From: Pegea sp. RAD2-039
Taxonomy: Eukaryota; Chordata; Thaliacea; Salpida; Salpidae
Reading direction: 5' to 3'
DNA: 64,000 bases
Assembly (NCBI GenBank): GCA_034620365.1
Contig: JAQGEQ010000295.1
Span: 223,742 to 287,741 of the forward strand
Shown here: piece by piece, positions 21,488 through 32,310 of the stretch
How positions within the stretch are numbered: the stretch's first letter is position 1
How the letters are laid out: each line of letters starts with the position of its first letter
Program-made: the position numbers and the translations under genes
The notes under the pieces: model-generated
What the model saw: only the letters and a program-made list of their open reading frames with translations
The model's database searches: none
Told to the model about the DNA's origin: nothing

Positions 21488-23668
21488 ATAATCCTTTGTC
21501 TTCAAGAAACCGAATGATCTGATTGTTAATGATTTGAAATTTGCCACAACTTTGATGTTCCTTATTACAGTTTTGTAGAAATTATTAATAGGCATTTCTA
21601 ATTTCATTTATTTTTTCTATTTCTCAATGTTTTCCATCCAACTTAAATGTATGGCTCTAAACCTTAAAACTAGTCTTTCTGTCAATTTAATATTTTCTAT
21701 ATTCTGACTTTCTAAATGTTTGTTAGAAGTTGACGTCTCTACCATCGTTGTTTGGTTAAGAGTATTTTGATTGAATTGTGTATAAAAATAGATTTGTTTA
21801 TTGATTTTGTCAAGTAAAGAGAAAACGAATCAACTCACATTTTTTTAATTTTGATATCACTTTGGGAACTGATCCAATTTATATTATTCAAAGTGTTAGT
21901 CTCATTGAATAATTGTTACAGATTTTAACAAGGAAATCATGACTTGTAAATTGGTCTGTAGTCTTGTATTCAAAATAAAATCCTAGGAATCATGAAAGAT
22001 TTTTTAAAATTCTATCTAGATTATTCGAACACATTGGTCTACCTAATAGTTAGTACTGTTATAAACAATAAAACATTTTTCTATCACATCTCTAAATTTA
22101 TTTTTAACTTAGCATGTCTGAAACTGGAGAATCTGATGTTGGTAATGCTGTGTATAACCTAGCTCTTAACTGGTTTTTGATACTATGTAAAAGAAAATTT
22201 TGAGAAGGTTTATGCTGTTGTTGTGGAAATGTCTTTCTGGCTAGTATTTTCTATGTTGTAAGTGAATTTGATTTTTGAAGGATAATTTATTGTTTATGTT
22301 ACTGATTTAATAAAACTTCTCATTAAAAGTCATTACAGGTTTGTTTTTCTTATGAATCTATGATTTTGTATATCAGGGTTGCTTATTTTATGAGTTTTAA
22401 GATAAGCAGCTTAAGGATTTGTGATTTAAGTCAGATTACTAATAAGATAGGTTGAGACAGTGCAGCAAGTGCAATGAGTCAAAAGGTAGCCTTTTAAGAA
22501 TTATATCTCCCTAGTTAGCTGCTATCAATAACATTACTGATATCAATCAACAACAAGATGGTAGTTCTACAAAGACATATGCAACCAACAAAAAAAGTTT
22601 GATGATCAGTGGTATTTTATAGAATTAATAACTCTATATATTTCGGATGAGGTAGGTAAATGATTGAATACTGAAAACTTTTATTTTGTTTTGTATTAAT
22701 ATAAAGTATCAATTTTTCTTTGACTCTTTTGATTATATGAAAGAAGCTCATTAAAAAATGGCAAATAAAGAAGCTAAAATATTTTGTAAAAAAAATATAA
22801 ATCACATCTATACATATCAGACTGGTGCTTTTTCTATTGATCTTTCAATGCTGGTAAAAGTTTTATGTTCATTATTTAATGTTTTGAGATCCGGAATTTA
22901 TATTTTGTTTGTTAAATTATTCAGTTTTTAATATTTTATAGTTATTTCAGGTATATTTAATAAAAAAAGCAACAAATTTATGATTAGAAAAACAATCACC
23001 TTACTAACTTTGTTTGAGAACAAAGTTTATAAATTCTAAAACTCTAAATTTTACAAGTTTGTTCTTTATTTTAGCTTACAAAATTTGTAAATGTTTTGAA
23101 AATGTCAAATATTAAGTTTTCTTGCATTCTTAGTCAATAAAAATAGGGTAAATTCAAAACAATATAAAAACTAAAAAAAATACAACAAAAATTTTTAATT
23201 ATTATATAACTTCTGCGATTTCAAAAGAAACTGTTGATAACTTCAAAACTTTAAAATATATAAACATCATATCTTAGTTATAAGTGATAAATAGATTTCA
23301 TACTACTTTTCAGTGATCTTATCTACTTGTTACAATGCTGCTTGCATTTTACCATTAAATAAACTTGATAATTTTGTATATAATATGTCAGAAAAAACTA
23401 AATGATTTCTTTACCAGTTTTACTTAGTATTCTTTTTTATCAAAGTTCTTGGGTATTTAGTAATAATTCCACTGAATTTTCATCAGTTTTACCACGGCTA
23501 AATTAGAAACCAGTACCACTGAAATTATTAGCTTTTACAGAATACTAAGGTATCAGAAATTATAACTATTACGGAGTTTTGCCAATAGAAAGTGTGTTTT
23601 CAAACACTTTCGGCTGTTAAGCACTAAATTAAAACTTCAAAAGCTTTAAAAATCTTTTTTTATCATAA

Positions 23669-23832
23669 TGTATATGACGTCAACAACCCAAAACCACTAT
23701 AATATGACGTCATAAACACCACGTCACTTGCACATGAAGTCATCAAAATGATAATAGTAGCATATGATGTCAAAATAACAACATCATTAAAATATGACGT
23801 CATCAACACGATATCCTTAGCATACGGCATAT
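23669..23832. repeat. Minisatellite of about 30 bp built on TATGACGTCAT
   Basis: Five degenerate units, each starting with a version of ATATGACGTCATCAAC; three keep the exact palindrome TGACGTCA. It lies directly before the LINE remnant and may belong to it. The CRE palindrome is also the core of CREB/ATF sites, but a repeat origin is enough to explain it here. Confidence 0.7.
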
Positions 23833-23899
23833 GGCAGCTCAGAATCCAGCCCACAAAGTCTGTACTTAGAACTTTTTCTCGTAAACCAGCTGTAAATTG

Positions 23900-24740
23900 C
23901 TTGAACCAATACTCCATCTAAGATTTATTATTCAACGAGTATCTTCGGTCCTAGACCATGGCATTACTCTATCATCTGACTTTAAATGGCGCAATTATGT
24001 TTCAAAAATCTTTGGAAAATCAATCAACCTTGTCTTCCTTATTATAAAGACCTTTAATTCTAAGAACCTATGCTTTTTTATCAATCTTTTCAAATTGTAC
24101 GTACGTCCAATTCTTGAATACAATGTCAGTGCATGGATGTCATATCAAGTTAGTGATATCAAAAAAATCAAAAAAAAATAAATATTCAGCCCACATTTAC
24201 AAGATTAGTATGTAGGAAACTTAATATTAAATATGATAGTTATACACATCGTGTCAGTCTCGTCAATTTAGACACTTTGGAAATCCGACGGATTAAATAC
24301 GACTTAATTCTAATTTTTAAAATTATCCACAATTTAATTGACATTCAGTTCGATAATTTCTTTTCTATTAGTCCTTCCTTCAAGTTATATCAGCTCAGAC
24401 GACACCCATTACACCTAATAAGCCTATATCACCTAGTACATTGGTCAGAGCAAATTGTTTCTCATACCGTACAATTAATACATGGAATCAGCTGCCATCA
24501 GACATTGCCATGTCGACAGCATTGTCTTTTCTAAACTGTGATTTTTTTCTTTCTTATATTATTAACATTCCATGTAATTGTTCACTGTTATATGCTTTGA
24601 GTGATATCGAAATACCATGTGTTACATCTTTTACTTTCTATATTTTTGGCTAAATATATGTTATTTGTGAGAATGTGCGCTAGCACGAGGTGCTCTCTTT
24701 AGGCGCCCTCCTTTACATTTATTGAAATAATTAAATAAAC
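23900..24740 (+). mobile_element. Non-LTR retrotransposon remnant: RT C-terminal part and 3' UTR
   Basis: Broken frames, read in order, give the region that follows the reverse-transcriptase domain in CR1/Jockey-like LINEs: LSSDFKWRNYVSKIF, LYVRPILEYNVSAW, TRLVCRKLNIKYDSYTHR, LDTLEIRRIKYDLILIFKII and FSYRTINTWNQLPSDI. At least two frameshifts and one stop separate them. After the coding remnant comes a GC-richer tail with a small GTGC...GCAC hairpin and GGCGCCCTCC, then an A/T-rich end. 5'-truncated and inactive. Confidence 0.75.
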
Positions 24741-25300
24741 GCCAGCAAAATTTAGACTTTGTGAAAGGCTAACCAAAAAACTCTTTCTTGTCTTCGTGGT
24801 ACATTACTTTTAACGTGGCCACAAAAGATTTCAAAGGGAAAGTGTTTTACTGCACTAGCCTATTAACAATGTACAGTAGGCTAACCAAGCAAAAGCTCTG
24901 CTAGCTCGGACAAGTTTGTCAAACGAAAGACGGAAGTGCATGATTGACTATCCGTATCTTTGTTTTAAAGGTACTTACAAGGACGATGTAAATTATAGAT
25001 AACAGTAATTACCTTCAATAGCGCTCTGTACTCCACAAACAACTGAAGGAAATAATACTAAATTTTTCTTAACAAACAATACATTGACATGTTTTTTTCT
25101 CCTTTATGAGTTTTTTCGTTTGGTATAAAATATTTTCTTAACGTTATTGATCTTTTAAAAGATCTTACTAAAAAGAATTACAAAGCTTGTTTTTCATCTG
25201 ATTTTTGTATAGATTTTTTGCATGTTTGATCAGCTTTCAAATAAAGATCATTGAGCAATTTTACAAAACAATTTTATTTTAATGGGGTTCCATCATCAGA
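24741..25300. other. Less AT-rich segment of unknown origin
   Basis: More GC than its surroundings, with no open frame. AATAGCGCTCTGTACTCC (about 25018) recurs as AATAGCGCTATGTACTCC near 32265 beside a reverse-transcriptase fragment, so it is probably another piece of mobile element. Confidence 0.4.
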
Positions 25301-25389
25301 AGAGCTCAAATGGAAATTTTAACAATAACAAGAAGTCATTTGTTTAAGTTTTTAATATTGAAACTATTGTTATATTTCAAACCAAAATA

Positions 25390-25560
25390 ACTAAAGCTGT
25401 AAAACTTTAATGAAACAAACGATGTATTTTAATAAAGCAGCAGGTGCAATGACTAAGAATAAAGTTTTATATAAGTTGATTTCTCTAGACAAATGTTTTA
25501 TATTACATTACAGATATCAACCAGCAATAGGATTATAGTTATAGATGGAGAAATATTAAA
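25390..25560 (+). repeat. Weak third copy of the PTB-gene 3' flank
   Basis: GCAGCAGGTGCAATGACT and GATATCAACCAGCAATAGGA align in order with GCAGCAAGTGCAATGAGT and GATATCAATCAACAACAAGA of the two duplicated 3' flanks (near 22460 and 30235). It suggests an older duplication; only this stretch can be aligned. Confidence 0.35.
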
Positions 25561-25904
25561 CCTAAAAGTTACTTATTCAATTTCTTGAGCATTGCTAAAA
25601 CAACTTTCTATTTTGATTGTTCTATTCATACAGAAGTACTTCATTATAAACAATTTTAATGAAACTTGTGTAAAAAGATGTGAAGAGAGTTTAAATAAAA
25701 TCAGAAACCAATCAAACCGGGATTTTTCTGATTTTGGTTTTTAGGCTGCTGATCGTTTATATTTTTATAATTTAATCTTTGAAGAGTAGTTTTTAGTTGT
25801 CAAAATATTAAGTATTTGTTTTAAGTTTGTTTAAAATATAGTTGAGAAAAATCTGATTCAGTTATATACTATTTTTCATTTATATTTTTGAAATTTAAAA
25901 AATC

Positions 25905-25980
25905 TGCTAGATGAGGGATTGGAACCCGAGACGGCTTAACCAATAACATTACGCTCCACCGGCTGATCTAGTCGATTGTT
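25905..25980 (-). mobile_element. tRNA-derived element with A and B boxes
   Basis: On the minus strand TAGATCAGCCGG (25959-25970) fits the A-box consensus at all but one fixed position, and GGTTCCAATCC (25916-25926) fits the B box with one mismatch. The 55-nt spacing is that of a tRNA. The T-stem has mismatches and the acceptor ends do not pair, so this is a tRNA pseudogene or SINE head rather than a working tRNA. Confidence 0.55.
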
Positions 25981-26820
25981 GAAGCCAATATAAACAATAT
26001 TAATATTCTTTTTATATTTTGATTATATATTTGTAAAGTGCAGAAGTTGTTCAACAATTCTAACCTTGGTTTTAAAGACAACAAACTTCAAGTATGAAAA
26101 AGTAGTCGTATTTCTAAAAAGTAAATTTATATATTATAGGTTGATACGATCAGCTTTAGTTTTTTAGTGATCCTGTGAAAAAAGTCCTTTTAAAAACAAA
26201 TTTCCATTATCAAGCAGAGATACATTTGTTAATTGGGTTACTTGTTGAATATTTTTCATTTTATTTTTAACCTAACTAAATTCAAGGCCAATTTACTAAA
26301 TTACCAAAAACTAAAGCTTTAAATTGTTAGTCTTAAGCTCTGTTATTAATTATATCAAATGTCTTATCAACAAAACAGCAGATTTAAAATTAATTTCATA
26401 GCTTAAATTTTTTTTTATTTATTATAAAACTGTTTTAAAAATATTGTGATTAAATATTACATATTATAAAACTTCTTTAAATTAGTGATAACCAAGCTTA
26501 GAACTACTAAGTAAAATCGTCATTCTAGTAGTAAGCTTTCTCAAGTGCTTGTTTTTTAACTGTAATCTAATTACTATTTAGGTTTTTATTATAATTTTTT
26601 ATTGCTATTATATAGAAGTTTCCTGACTATTTTTTCAAGGCTAAATCTATCCATTATCAAAAACTTATGGTCACAGATTTTCACTTTTGTCATGTAGCAA
26701 CATTTAAAAAAAATTCTTGGCACATTTGTTTAAGATACATGCTTGTAACCAACAAGCATGCTGTCTAATCAATATAAGTTACCAAAATTAATAAAAATAC
26801 AGTTCAATCTTTATGAATGA

Positions 26821-26937
26821 CTTAAAAATCTATTGTAGAAACAATCATTCGGTACAGAACTAGTCATCACAACGTAGTAAGTTTGACTGAATCTTTTCAA
26901 CTTGACAAGGTTAAGGTTAAATATTTCACGTATGACC
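26821..26937 (+). promoter_or_regulatory. Conserved block upstream of PTB-like copy 2
   Basis: Matches 19098-19214 with only a few substitutions inside otherwise diverged 5' flanks; a second block is at 27151-27217. Possible shared cis-regulatory sequence. Confidence 0.4.
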
Positions 26938-27772
26938 CAAAAAAATATAATCCAAATTATTAATTACATTTAGTTATATAATTATTATATAGGTATTTAA
27001 TACTGAAGTTTAATCTAACAGTATATGTAACAAAAAAATTATAATGTTAAAAAAAGGTATAACTGTTACTTTTTGCATTTTAATAAAATTTAAATATTTT
27101 AATATTATTTTTATTAAAATAATAATAATGATATTATACAAAATCCAAAAATGGTTTTTCACATGAATGAAAACACATTTTAGTACCGATCAAGTTCTTG
27201 TTTAATTTCCAAGTCACTAAAACTAGGTTATATTTAATTAGTTAGCTACATCAAATTAATATTTCTTTTAATTTGTTTTAGTTTAGTACTTAATATTCAA
27301 TTACTCTACTAAAAATAGATTAGGTTAACATAAAATTTAATTTTTGAATTTAATAAAAATTAATAAAATTAATAGATATATAACTATCATATTACATGCA
27401 TATATTTATATGGTGTTTCATTTTTCTTATTTATTATAAAAAATTATTTGTAGATATAAAATAATCTATATAATGACATTTTGATTCTATTGAAGAAAAA
27501 AAGTTTGTTTTAATATACCTGCTAAAATATATTAATTTATTTATATTTGTCTTGAAGCATTTATCAAATCAAAGTATTTAAAGGCAAATAAATTGTTTCT
27601 ATATTTTATAACACTAAATGTTATGAATAAAAATATAACTTAAATGTTTTATTGAATATTTAAGCTAAGCATTAGTTAATCTTATTGAAGAAAAAAAAAA
27701 CAATTGAAATTTATATTTCAAAAAGAAAATCTTGATTTATATTTTTGTCTTCTGAAAGCTAACCAAAAAGTC

Positions 27773-29170
27773 ATGGATGACTGTGAAGATATTTCTCAGC
27801 TAGTTGCCAAGTATTGCTTGCCAAATCCAACTGATGGAACATTTCAACCAACTGCAACCACAATGAAAGCTGCAACAAATATGGTTCTTCCTTATGGTCA
27901 TATGCAAACATCTGTAAATGAACAGGATAATCTTGGTTGTAATTACCAGAAGAATTTTGCAAACCATTTAGATCAAAACCTGTTTGCAGTGGAGAGACCT
28001 AATACACATGGTCAAGTAATGCATCAGTTACCAATTGTTCAAAACGAAGGTGGCAGCCAACACGTTTTACGCGTGGTAATAGAAACGTTACATTATCCTA
28101 TTACACTTGATGTAATTTATAAAATCTTTACTAATTTTGGTAAGGTTTTAAAGGCTATTATTTTCAACAAGAACAGTCAATTCCAAGCACTTATACAAAT
28201 GGAGAAACAAACAGATTCACAAGCTGCTAAGCTTTGTTTAGATGGTCAGAATATCTACAAGGGATGCTGTACTCTACGTGTAGACTACAGCAGGTTGCAG
28301 AACCTTAATGTAAAGTACAACAACGATAAAAGTCGTGATTACACCAGAAATGATTTACCATCTGGTGAAATTAACAACCCAATGGTTCAGCTGAATAATG
28401 GAGTGGATCCTTGCTACTTAACTAAACTACAATCAGCTGCTTTGCAACAGAATCTAAGTTCAATAGCTAACTTTCAGCAATATCAGATTGAATTGATGAA
28501 ACAAAAAGCTAATGGTCAACTGTCTAACCCCAACGTCACTTTTCAACTTCCTGCCGTTGTTGAAAACCAACAAAGCAACTTATGCCCTGTTCTTCATGTT
28601 TCCAATCTTAATACAGATGATGTCACACCGAAAGTTTTGTTTACACTTTTTGGGGTATATGGCGACGTTATTCGAGTAAAGATTCTTTTTAAAACGAAAA
28701 GTAGCGCGCTAGTTCAAATGAACGATGGCACGCAAGCTTGTTTGGTCAGGAGGTACTTACATGGAGTGAAGTTATTCGGAAAACCAATGCACATTGTAAA
28801 ATCGAAACACAGTCAAGTGAAAATGCCTCGAGATGGTCAAGATGAAGAGAATTTGACGCGAGATTATGCTAACTCATCTTTGCATCGTTTTAAGAAGCCC
28901 GGTTCTAAAAATTTTTCCAATATCTTTGCTCCTTCTGATGTCCTTCATCTATCAAACATTCCTCAAGAGATCACTGAAGTCTTCATCAAAGAAGCATTCA
29001 GTAAACATGTTGGTGTGAGAGATTTTAAATTTTTCGCTAAAGATCGAAAAATGGCCTTAATAAAGTTGAACTCTGTTGAAAATGCTGTCACTGCTCTGGT
29101 TAAATTGCATAACTTGAAACTGACCGATACCTATCATTTGAGAGTGTCTTTTTCGAAAGGTTATCTTTAA
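27773..29170 (+). CDS. PTBP: PTB-like RNA-binding protein, three RRMs, intronless, copy 2
   Basis: 465 residues, same layout as copy 1: RRM2-like 97-175, RRM3-like 271-348, RRM4-like 387-463, no RRM1, no introns. I see six amino-acid differences from copy 1: T34A, Y56C, R68Q, V300I, Y381F and K407E. Only K407E, in RRM4, clearly changes charge within a domain. No stop or indel occurs between the copies over 1398 nt, so both frames look intact. Possible poly(A) signal at 29765-29770. Its immediate upstream sequence becomes nearly identical to copy 1 at about 27644, just before the gene. Likely function as for copy 1; the two may be redundant or differ in expression because their distal 5' flanks differ. 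Confidence 0.9.
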   Translation: MDDCEDISQLVAKYCLPNPTDGTFQPTATTMKAATNMVLPYGHMQTSVNEQDNLGCNYQKNFANHLDQNLFAVERPNTHGQVMHQLPIVQNEGGSQHVLRVVIETLHYPITLDVIYKIFTNFGKVLKAIIFNKNSQFQALIQMEKQTDSQAAKLCLDGQNIYKGCCTLRVDYSRLQNLNVKYNNDKSRDYTRNDLPSGEINNPMVQLNNGVDPCYLTKLQSAALQQNLSSIANFQQYQIELMKQKANGQLSNPNVTFQLPAVVENQQSNLCPVLHVSNLNTDDVTPKVLFTLFGVYGDVIRVKILFKTKSSALVQMNDGTQACLVRRYLHGVKLFGKPMHIVKSKHSQVKMPRDGQDEENLTRDYANSSLHRFKKPGSKNFSNIFAPSDVLHLSNIPQEITEVFIKEAFSKHVGVRDFKFFAKDRKMALIKLNSVENAVTALVKLHNLKLTDTYHLRVSFSKGYL

Positions 29171-31059
29171 ATAATCTTTTGTCTTCAAGAAACCGAATGA
29201 TCTGATTGTTAATGATTTGAAATTTGCCACAACTTTGATGTTCCTTATTACAGTTTTGTAGAAATTATTAATAAGCATTTCTAATTTCATTTATTTTTTC
29301 TATTTCTCAATGTTTTCCATCCAACTTAAATGTATGGCTCTAAACCTTAAAACTAGTCTTTCTGACAAATTAATATTTTCTATATTCTGACTTTCTAAAT
29401 GTTTGTTAGAAGTTGACGTCTCTACCATCGTTGTTTGGTTAAGAGTATTTTGATTGAATTGTGTATCAAAATAGATTTGTTTATTGGTTTTGTCAAGTAA
29501 AGAGAAAACGAATCAACTCACATTTTTTTAATTTTGATATCACTTTGGGAACTGGTCCAATTTAAATTATTCAAAGTATTAGTCTCATTGAATAATCTTT
29601 ACAGATTTTAACAAGGAAATCATAGACTTTATGATTAGGTACTTTATGATGGTCTGTAGTCTTGTATTCAAAATAAAATCATAAAAATGATGGATGATTT
29701 TGTAGAATTCTTTTAAGATTATTCGAACACATTGGTCTACCTAATAGTTAGTACTGCTATAAACAATAAAATGTTTTTCTATCACATCTCTAAATTTATT
29801 TTTAACTTAGCATGTCTGAAACTGGAGAATCTGATGTTGGTAATGCTGTGTATAACCTAGCTATTAACTGGTTTTTTGATACTATGTAAAAGAAAATTAT
29901 GAGAAGGTATTTGCTGTTGTTGTGGAAATGTCTTTCTGGCCAGTATTTTCTATGTTGTAAGTGAATTTAATTTTTGAAGGATAATTTGTTGTGTATGTTA
30001 CTGATTTATTAAAACTTCTCATTAAAAGTCATTGCAAGTTTGTTTTTTATATGAATCTATGATTTTGTATATCAGGGTTGTTTATTTTAGCAGTTTAAGG
30101 ATTTGTGATCTTTTATTATTATAGGAAATAAGTTTTTTAAGATGTTCCAGATGTAGAATTTATTGTTGTTCATAAACCCAAATTACAAAAACTCAAGATT
30201 ATGTCAGATTACTCATAAGATAGATTGAGACAGTGCAGCAAGTGCAATGAGTCAAAATGTAACCTTCTAAGAATTAAACCTTCCTAGTCAGCTGCTTTCA
30301 ATATCATTACTGATATCAACAACAAGATGGTAGTTCTACAAAGACATATGCAACCAATAAAATTAGTTTGGTGGTTAGTAGTATATTACATAAATATTAG
30401 CACTAATTATAATTCAGATATATATATAGTTTATTGTAATCATGCTGTACAAAAATGATAAATATAATATAGAAATATGAGACTAGTGCTTTTTTATTGA
30501 TCTTTCAATGCTGTTTTTGTTTTTTTTAATGGTTTAAGAACTGCAATATATCTTTTGTTAGTCAAATAATTCATTTTTGTTACTTATTTTAGGTATTTTT
30601 AATAAAACAGGCATCATTTTTATGTTTAGAAACAAAATCAATTTACTAGTTTCGTTTGATAACACAGTTTATAAATTTCTAACTAATGAATTTTGTTCTA
30701 TATCTTAATGAGTTAATGTCGTTTTTCAAACATTAAGTTTACTTACATTCTTATCAATATAATTACTGTAAATTAAAATAGTATGAAAACTGAATTAATG
30801 ACAACAAAATTTATATTTTTTGTCATTTCATAAATAAAGTGTTTAACTTTTAAAATTAGAATTAAACCAACAGGAAGTGTGAATAAAAATAAAACCTATT
30901 CTAAAATGGAAATTTTAAGAATATTAGAATTTACTATAACGTGTTTTTACTGTAGTATTTACGTTTTTTCCCATTGATTTATTTATAGAGAAAACTGTTT
31001 ACTTAAAAAAATTTTAAAATCTTACAACGAAGGTTTCCCTATTATTTAAAATATGCATT

Positions 31060-31500
31060 AGTTTCTATAGTAACCATCAATTACTCTCGTTAGCAACAAG
31101 TACTTAGCTTCCTTAGCAAACACCATTTAGCTTCCTTAGAACTCAGTGATTAGTTTCTACAGTATCCAGAAGTTAGCTTCGGTAGCAACCCGCAGAGATT
31201 TTCAGAGCAGCGATCACTAGAAATAAACACGTAGAAACAAGCAGCTAGCTACTACAGCAATCAGCAGTTTGGTTTTCTATTTAGATATATTATTTTCTAT
31301 AGTACTTAGCTTCCTTAGCAACGAGCATTAAATTTCCATATCAACTAACGATTATCTTCCGTAACAACTATTTATCAGTTTCCAAAGCAAATCGTAGTTA
31401 GCTTCCATAGCAACATACGATCAGCTATCAAAGCAACAAGCAATTAGCTTCAATAGCAAACACTGGTAATTTTCTATAGTAATCAACAGTCAGCCTCTAT
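31060..31500. repeat. Degenerate ~24-bp minisatellite, TTAGCTTCCATAGCAAC type
   Basis: Roughly 15 imperfect units with the core TAGCTTCC-TAGCAAC, such as GTTAGCTTCCATAGCAACAT and ATTAGCTTCAATAGCAA. The last 250 bp are closely similar to 40725-40960, so the minisatellite is carried by a larger dispersed repeat that also includes the RT fragment downstream. Confidence 0.75.
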
Positions 31501-31849
31501 GTTAATTATATAGGATTTATATTGATGTACACACTCATGTAAACGAGATTTTTGTTTTAGCCTTTAAACTTTTTGCCCCTTTAACCATTGACCGCAAGAA
31601 ATATTAAAATTTGTTCCATAAAGTTAGTTTTATTTCTTTTTAAAGTTCAACTACATTTTAACTTGAAATGAAATATCATTGATATCATTTATCTAGCTAT
31701 ACTATCCCACTATTTTTTGTAAATAACCAACATATGACGTCATCAACGAAATATTGGATTTCTTTTTTGTATTATCTTCTTACTGATACTAAAAAAATTA
31801 TTCCATTTATCACCTGAAAGAATTTGAAAGAAGCCTTCATTTAATATCT

Positions 31850-32310
31850 TACAGGAGTCTATTTAATGCAGAACATCTAAAGGCGGAGTAAAAAGCTCGA
31901 GAGATCAATGACCTGAGTTTTGCCGATGACACAGCAATTTTTGTTCATTCACCAAAACACCTACCGATGTTCTTAGACCAACATTCACTTGGCATTTTAG
32001 ACTTTGTAATGAAATTCAGTCTACAAAGCACAAAAGGTTTTATCGAAAGTGACAACAGTCCACAACCTATAAATGTTGATGCCTGTGATATTGAGGTTGC
32101 AGACAACTTTTCGTCGACTGTATGACGGGCAGTTCTTTAAGGATCTCTTTAAAAGAAGAGCCGTTACAAGGCAAATGCAAAGATGACCACCTCTGTTTCT
32201 CGTTTAAAAATATCTGCAGGGGTAATATAAATTGGCTAAATACAAATACCAGCAACTACCTCAAAATAGCGCTATGTACTCCGCAAAAAACTAAAGGAAA
32301 GAAAGAAAAG
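31850..32310 (+). mobile_element. LINE reverse-transcriptase fragment with FADD box
   Basis: The frame from about 31900 reads INDLSFADDTAIFVHSPK, the catalytic aspartate motif of reverse transcriptase, and later DNSPQPINVDACDIEVADNF, typical of the region after the active site. Upstream and downstream RT blocks are missing or frameshifted, so it is a dead fragment. A second copy is at 41045-41300. Confidence 0.75.

Larger units (their letters stand above)
18450..23250 (+). repeat. Segmental duplication, first copy (PTB-like gene)
   Basis: It aligns with about 26225-30860 at an offset near 7.7 kb. Similarity starts near TTGTTAATT at 18451 / 26226 and fades after about 23.2 / 30.85 kb. The outer 5' part is strongly diverged (many small indels), the coding region is almost identical, and the 3' flank is intermediate. 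Confidence 0.85.
26225..30860 (+). repeat. Segmental duplication, second copy (PTB-like gene)
   Basis: Counterpart of 18450-23250. The two copies are in direct orientation, and the LINE and tRNA-like elements lie between them. Confidence 0.85.

Noticed and set aside
23669-23832. CRISPR-like array
   Set aside because: Units are degenerate and contiguous without unique spacers, in a eukaryotic context; it is a minisatellite.
23663-23917. 84-codon minus-strand frame with repeated LTSY/MTSY
   Set aside because: It is the translation of the TGACGTCAT minisatellite and crosses into LINE sequence.
25905-25980. Functional tRNA gene
   Set aside because: A and B boxes are good, but stems do not pair well enough for a cloverleaf; called a tRNA-derived element instead.
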